34,717 nt of DNA from a virus: positions 1 to 34,717 of IMG/VR virus record IMGVR_UViG_3300046462_000191. One strand, 5' to 3'. A model generated the notes under the pieces. That model was not told the origin of the DNA. It ran no database searches and saw nothing but the letters and a program-made list of their open reading frames with translations. Of this stretch, positions 34,471 to 34,717 are shown in pieces. Both the position numbers and the translations under genes were made by a program. Numbering within the stretch: position 1 is the stretch's first letter; every line of letters begins with the position of its first letter.

Positions 34471-34717
34471 GTGGCGATTACGAAGAAGATTACACACACC
34501 TGCGATGTCTGCGGGAAACAGTCGGTCAAAGTCACCGATACGTCCTATGGCGGCGAGGACACGCCCGACAAGTGGTTCAATGCCTTCTGCTATGAGCATA
34601 AAGACAGTGGCCCCTATAGCCTGAGTGGCATTCAACAGGGGACGGTGTGCAGCGTGAAGTGCCTTACCACCTGGGCGAAGTCGGTGCCGGCGCAATTCAA
34701 GAAAGAACGGCTCGCAC
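34471..34717 (+). CDS. Zinc-ribbon protein (3' partial)
   Basis: The GTG at 34471 has AGGGGGGG about 4 nt upstream and opens a frame that reaches the right edge after 82 codons. It encodes a CDVCG knuckle (C11, C14), C40 with H43, and C60/C64, giving at least two potential zinc sites. It resembles small phage or host-derived zinc-ribbon proteins. Because the 3' end is missing, family cannot be set. Confidence 0.55.
   Translation, partial: MAITKKITHTCDVCGKQSVKVTDTSYGGEDTPDKWFNAFCYEHKDSGPYSLSGIQQGTVCSVKCLTTWAKSVPAQFKKERLA

Overview
This window is a gene-dense, GC-rich (about 60% by eye) segment of a tailed bacteriophage genome or prophage. Its virion module is P22-like. Nearly all genes lie on the + strand, joined by 1-4 nt ATGA/GTGA/TAATG overlaps that suggest translational coupling. 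A P22-type portal, a scaffold candidate, a P22-fold coat protein, a gp4-like head-to-tail adaptor, a gp10-like packaged-DNA-stabilisation protein and a run of ejection-type proteins point to a podovirus-like particle. The host cannot be named from sequence. No integrase, tRNA, terminase, polymerase or CRISPR array was seen; terminase would be expected just left of the window.

Layout. (1) 2-6109: portal (cut by the left edge), a 57-aa protein, scaffold, coat, small head-surface-like proteins, a mini collagen-like protein and the adaptor. (2) 6119-10668: small virion-type proteins, a LamG-like protein and a 619-aa fibre with two collagen-like (G-P-T) blocks. (3) 10668-15815: a carbohydrate-modification cassette: GT2 glycosyltransferase, PIG-L deacetylase/methyltransferase fusion, DUF6625-like protein, sugar-type C-methyltransferase and a GT-like protein, interrupted by an HNH/NUMOD3 homing-type endonuclease. 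(4) 15815-18967: a gp10-like protein that appears split, its C-terminal part carried on a separate 580-aa protein. (5) 18967-25834: a third collagen-like fibre, a GNAT-like protein and four ejection-type proteins. (6) 25882-30450: fibre N-terminal fragment, M15-type peptidase, mini zinc protein, clan-A-like glycoside hydrolase, a 370-aa orphan and several small membrane proteins (lysis and cell-surface region). (7) 30383-30837, minus strand: two small genes facing away from the early region. (8) 30912-34717: early region driven by a near-consensus sigma-70 promoter, encoding ERF annealing protein, YqaJ exonuclease, NinB-like protein, HNH nuclease and small zinc-binding or winged-helix proteins; the last gene is cut by the right edge.

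How the parts may work together. The virion genes build a P22-like capsid and short tail. The collagen-like proteins are probably fibres, and the cassette placed directly after the longest one could decorate their Thr-rich G-P-T triplets or alter host surface glycans. The M15 peptidase, glycosidase and holin-like proteins would act on the envelope. ERF, YqaJ and NinB-like proteins form a recombination set. The most notable observations are the collagen/glyco-cassette pairing, the split gp10-like protein, the deacetylase-methyltransferase fusion, and an early promoter placed so that its first gene would be leaderless.
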